From NCBI GenBank assembly GCA_900551345.1, contig URVP01000121.1:1-5190 (forward strand): a DNA stretch of 5,190 bases, written 5' to 3'. The notes beneath the pieces were generated by a model. It saw only the letters and a program-made list of their open reading frames with translations. It made no database searches and was not told the origin of the DNA. This DNA is from an uncultured Eubacteriales bacterium (lineage in GTDB: Bacteria; Bacillota; Clostridia; Monoglobales; UMGS1388). The stretch's first letter is position 1, and every line of letters begins with the position of its first letter. The translations under genes and the position numbers were made by a program. This document shows, piece after piece, positions 3,689 to 5,190 of this stretch.

Positions 3689-5190
3689 GTGAAATTAACA
3701 TTTATCGGTGCTGTACATGAAGTAACCGGATCGTGTACACTTTTGGAAGCATGCGGCAAACACATACTTATTGACTGCGGAATGGAACAGGGCGGAGATA
3801 CATATGAAAACTGTGCCATACCCGTCAATCCGGCTGAAATAGACGCAATGCTCTTAACTCATGCACACATTGACCATTCAGGGATGATACCTGCAATGGC
3901 AGCAAACGGGTATACGGGACCGATATATACCACAGAAGCAACACACAAACTTTGTGATATTATGCTCCGAGACTCTGCCCACATTCAAGAACAAGAAGCC
4001 GAATGGCAGAACAGGAAGGCAGACCGTGCGGGATACGATAAGTACGAACCGGTATACACCGTTGCAGATGCGGTGGAATCGCTAAAACTGTTTAAAGGAT
4101 TAAGTTATAATAAACCCACAGAAATATTTGAAGGAATAACCATAAACTTTATAGACGCAGGGCACTTGCTGGGATCGGCAAGTATATATATAACAATTAG
4201 AGAAAGTGACGAAACAAGAACCGTTCTGTTTTCAGGTGATTTGGGAAACATAGACAGACCCCTTATACGAAATCCCCAAAAACCGCCTTATGCAGATTAT
4301 GTTGTAATAGAATCAACTTACGGTGACAGGCTGCACGGGGAACGGCCCGACTATGCAGCACAGCTTACAAAGATAATGAACGAAACATTCAGCAAAGGCG
4401 GCAACCTTGTAATCCCCTCCTTTGCCATAGGCAGAACACAGGAGCTTTTATATCTGTTCAGAAAAATTAAAGAACAGCATTTGATTAAAGGGTATGAAAA
4501 CTTTCTTGTTTATGTAGATTCACCATTGGCAGTGGAAGCTACAAAAATATACCAAGAAAAGCTATATGATTATTATGACGACGAAACCTTGGAACTTTTA
4601 AAGCAGGGAATTAATCCTATAGAATTTCCGGGACTGAGACTAAGCATTACAAAAGAAGATTCAGTAGCAATTAATTTTGATTTAATACCTAAAGTTATTA
4701 TTTCCGCATCGGGAATGTGTGAAGCCGGACGGATAAGACATCATTTAAAGCATAATTTGTGGAAAGAAAACAATACCATTCTTTTCGTAGGTTATCAAGC
4801 TGAAGGAACGTTAGGGCGAAAGCTTGTAAACGGAGCAAAAGCGGTAAATCTGTTCGGCGAGCAGATTCAAGTCAAAGCAAGGATAGAGTCAATTGTGGGA
4901 ATAAGCGGCCATGCAGACCGGGATATGCTTTTAGATTGGCTGAGTTCAATGGGGAAAGCACCCGTTAATGTATTTATCAATCACGGTGAAGATATAGTTT
5001 GTGACAGTTTTGCCCAAACAGTGTATAACAAATTGCAATATTCCACATCTGCACCGTACAGCGGTGATGAATACGATCTTGCAATCGGTGAATATACTAA
5101 GCGAGGCAGAATAGTAAAACTTACCAAGGTGTCGGAAGGACGCCGCAGAGCAAATCTTGCATTTGAAAAACTTATGGCTGCATGTCAAAG
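3689..5190 (+). CDS. Beta-CASP metallo-beta-lactamase-fold ribonuclease (CPSF73/YSH1-like), C-terminus off the window
   Basis: The frame starts at a GTG (3689), 6 bases after GGAGGTG (3676-3682), and stays open to the right edge (500 complete codons), so only the end is missing. All motifs of an active zinc-dependent RNA-processing nuclease are present and in order: HAHIDH at 58-63, GHLLGS with His159, SGDLG with Asp184, motif A in ESTYGD (Glu208), the beta-CASP segment SASGMCEAGRIRHH near 338-352, motif B in SGHAD (His408) and motif C in NHGE (His432). The order and spacing follow CPSF-73 and the bacterial/archaeal COG1236-type enzymes, which cut RNA using two zinc ions. It is cytoplasmic, with no signal peptide or membrane segment. 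It lacks the layout of RNase J, so a separate RNA-processing role is likely; the substrate is unknown. It stands alone with its own promoter and is divergent from the collagen-like gene. Confidence 0.93.
   Translation, partial: MKLTFIGAVHEVTGSCTLLEACGKHILIDCGMEQGGDTYENCAIPVNPAEIDAMLLTHAHIDHSGMIPAMAANGYTGPIYTTEATHKLCDIMLRDSAHIQEQEAEWQNRKADRAGYDKYEPVYTVADAVESLKLFKGLSYNKPTEIFEGITINFIDAGHLLGSASIYITIRESDETRTVLFSGDLGNIDRPLIRNPQKPPYADYVVIESTYGDRLHGERPDYAAQLTKIMNETFSKGGNLVIPSFAIGRTQELLYLFRKIKEQHLIKGYENFLVYVDSPLAVEATKIYQEKLYDYYDDETLELLKQGINPIEFPGLRLSITKEDSVAINFDLIPKVIISASGMCEAGRIRHHLKHNLWKENNTILFVGYQAEGTLGRKLVNGAKAVNLFGEQIQVKARIESIVGISGHADRDMLLDWLSSMGKAPVNVFINHGEDIVCDSFAQTVYNKLQYSTSAPYSGDEYDLAIGEYTKRGRIVKLTKVSEGRRRANLAFEKLMAACQ

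Noticed and set aside
4946..5188. An 80-codon minus-strand reading frame.
   Set aside because: It is antisense to the conserved RNA-specificity part of the beta-CASP gene, including the motif C histidine codon, and shows no independent coding signal.

Overview
This window comes from an AT-rich, low-GC Gram-positive genome, most likely an anaerobic, spore-forming member of the Clostridia. The support is indirect: strong GGAGG-type ribosome sites, sigma-A-like promoters, U-tailed hairpin terminators, a BmrR-type MerR regulator, a small Cys-rich collagen-like protein of the kind found on spores, and a beta-CASP metallo-hydrolase of a type common in Clostridia. The genus cannot be named from this stretch.

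There are six protein genes, two of them cut by the window edges. From left to right they are: (1) a secreted beta-sandwich-like protein on the minus strand (1-734, C-terminus missing); (2) a MerR-family regulator with a GyrI-like ligand-binding domain on the plus strand (832-1626); (3) a small SLOG/Rossmann-like nucleotide-binding protein on the minus strand (1877-2338); (4) an 80-residue XRE-type helix-turn-helix protein on the plus strand (2451-2693); (5) a collagen-like protein with a BclA-like C-terminal domain on the minus strand (2842-3411); and (6) a beta-CASP metallo-beta-lactamase-fold ribonuclease on the plus strand (3689 to the right edge). Neighbouring genes alternate in strand, so nothing here looks like a multi-gene operon. 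The unit of organisation is three divergent pairs, each with a shared control region.

The best-resolved control region lies between genes 1 and 2. On the plus strand, TTGACT-N17-TATAAT drives the MerR gene. On the minus strand, TTGACT-N19-TATAAT drives the secreted-protein gene, and a 6-bp-arm dyad (TGTCCA/TGGACA) sits inside the 19-bp spacer. An over-long spacer with an internal dyad is the classic architecture of a MerR-activated promoter, so the secreted protein is the predicted target of its neighbour. Between genes 3 and 4, a sigma-A-like promoter (TTGACA-N17-TACAAT) drives the SLOG gene and is bracketed by TAGTCTA/TAGACTA sites, which are candidate operators for the XRE protein. Between genes 5 and 6, the nuclease gene has a clear sigma-A-like promoter. 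The collagen-like gene has an exact match to the sporulation sigma-K pattern (AC-N17-CATANNNTA), which fits a spore-surface role.

The genes converging at 1627-1876 have two terminators in crossed order, so their transcripts are predicted to overlap in antisense. The genes converging at 2694-2841 share one bidirectional terminator. No mobile element, CRISPR array, rRNA or complete tRNA is visible. Nothing here is clearly an undescribed system. The most testable novelties are the MerR-controlled secreted protein and the SLOG/XRE divergent pair.
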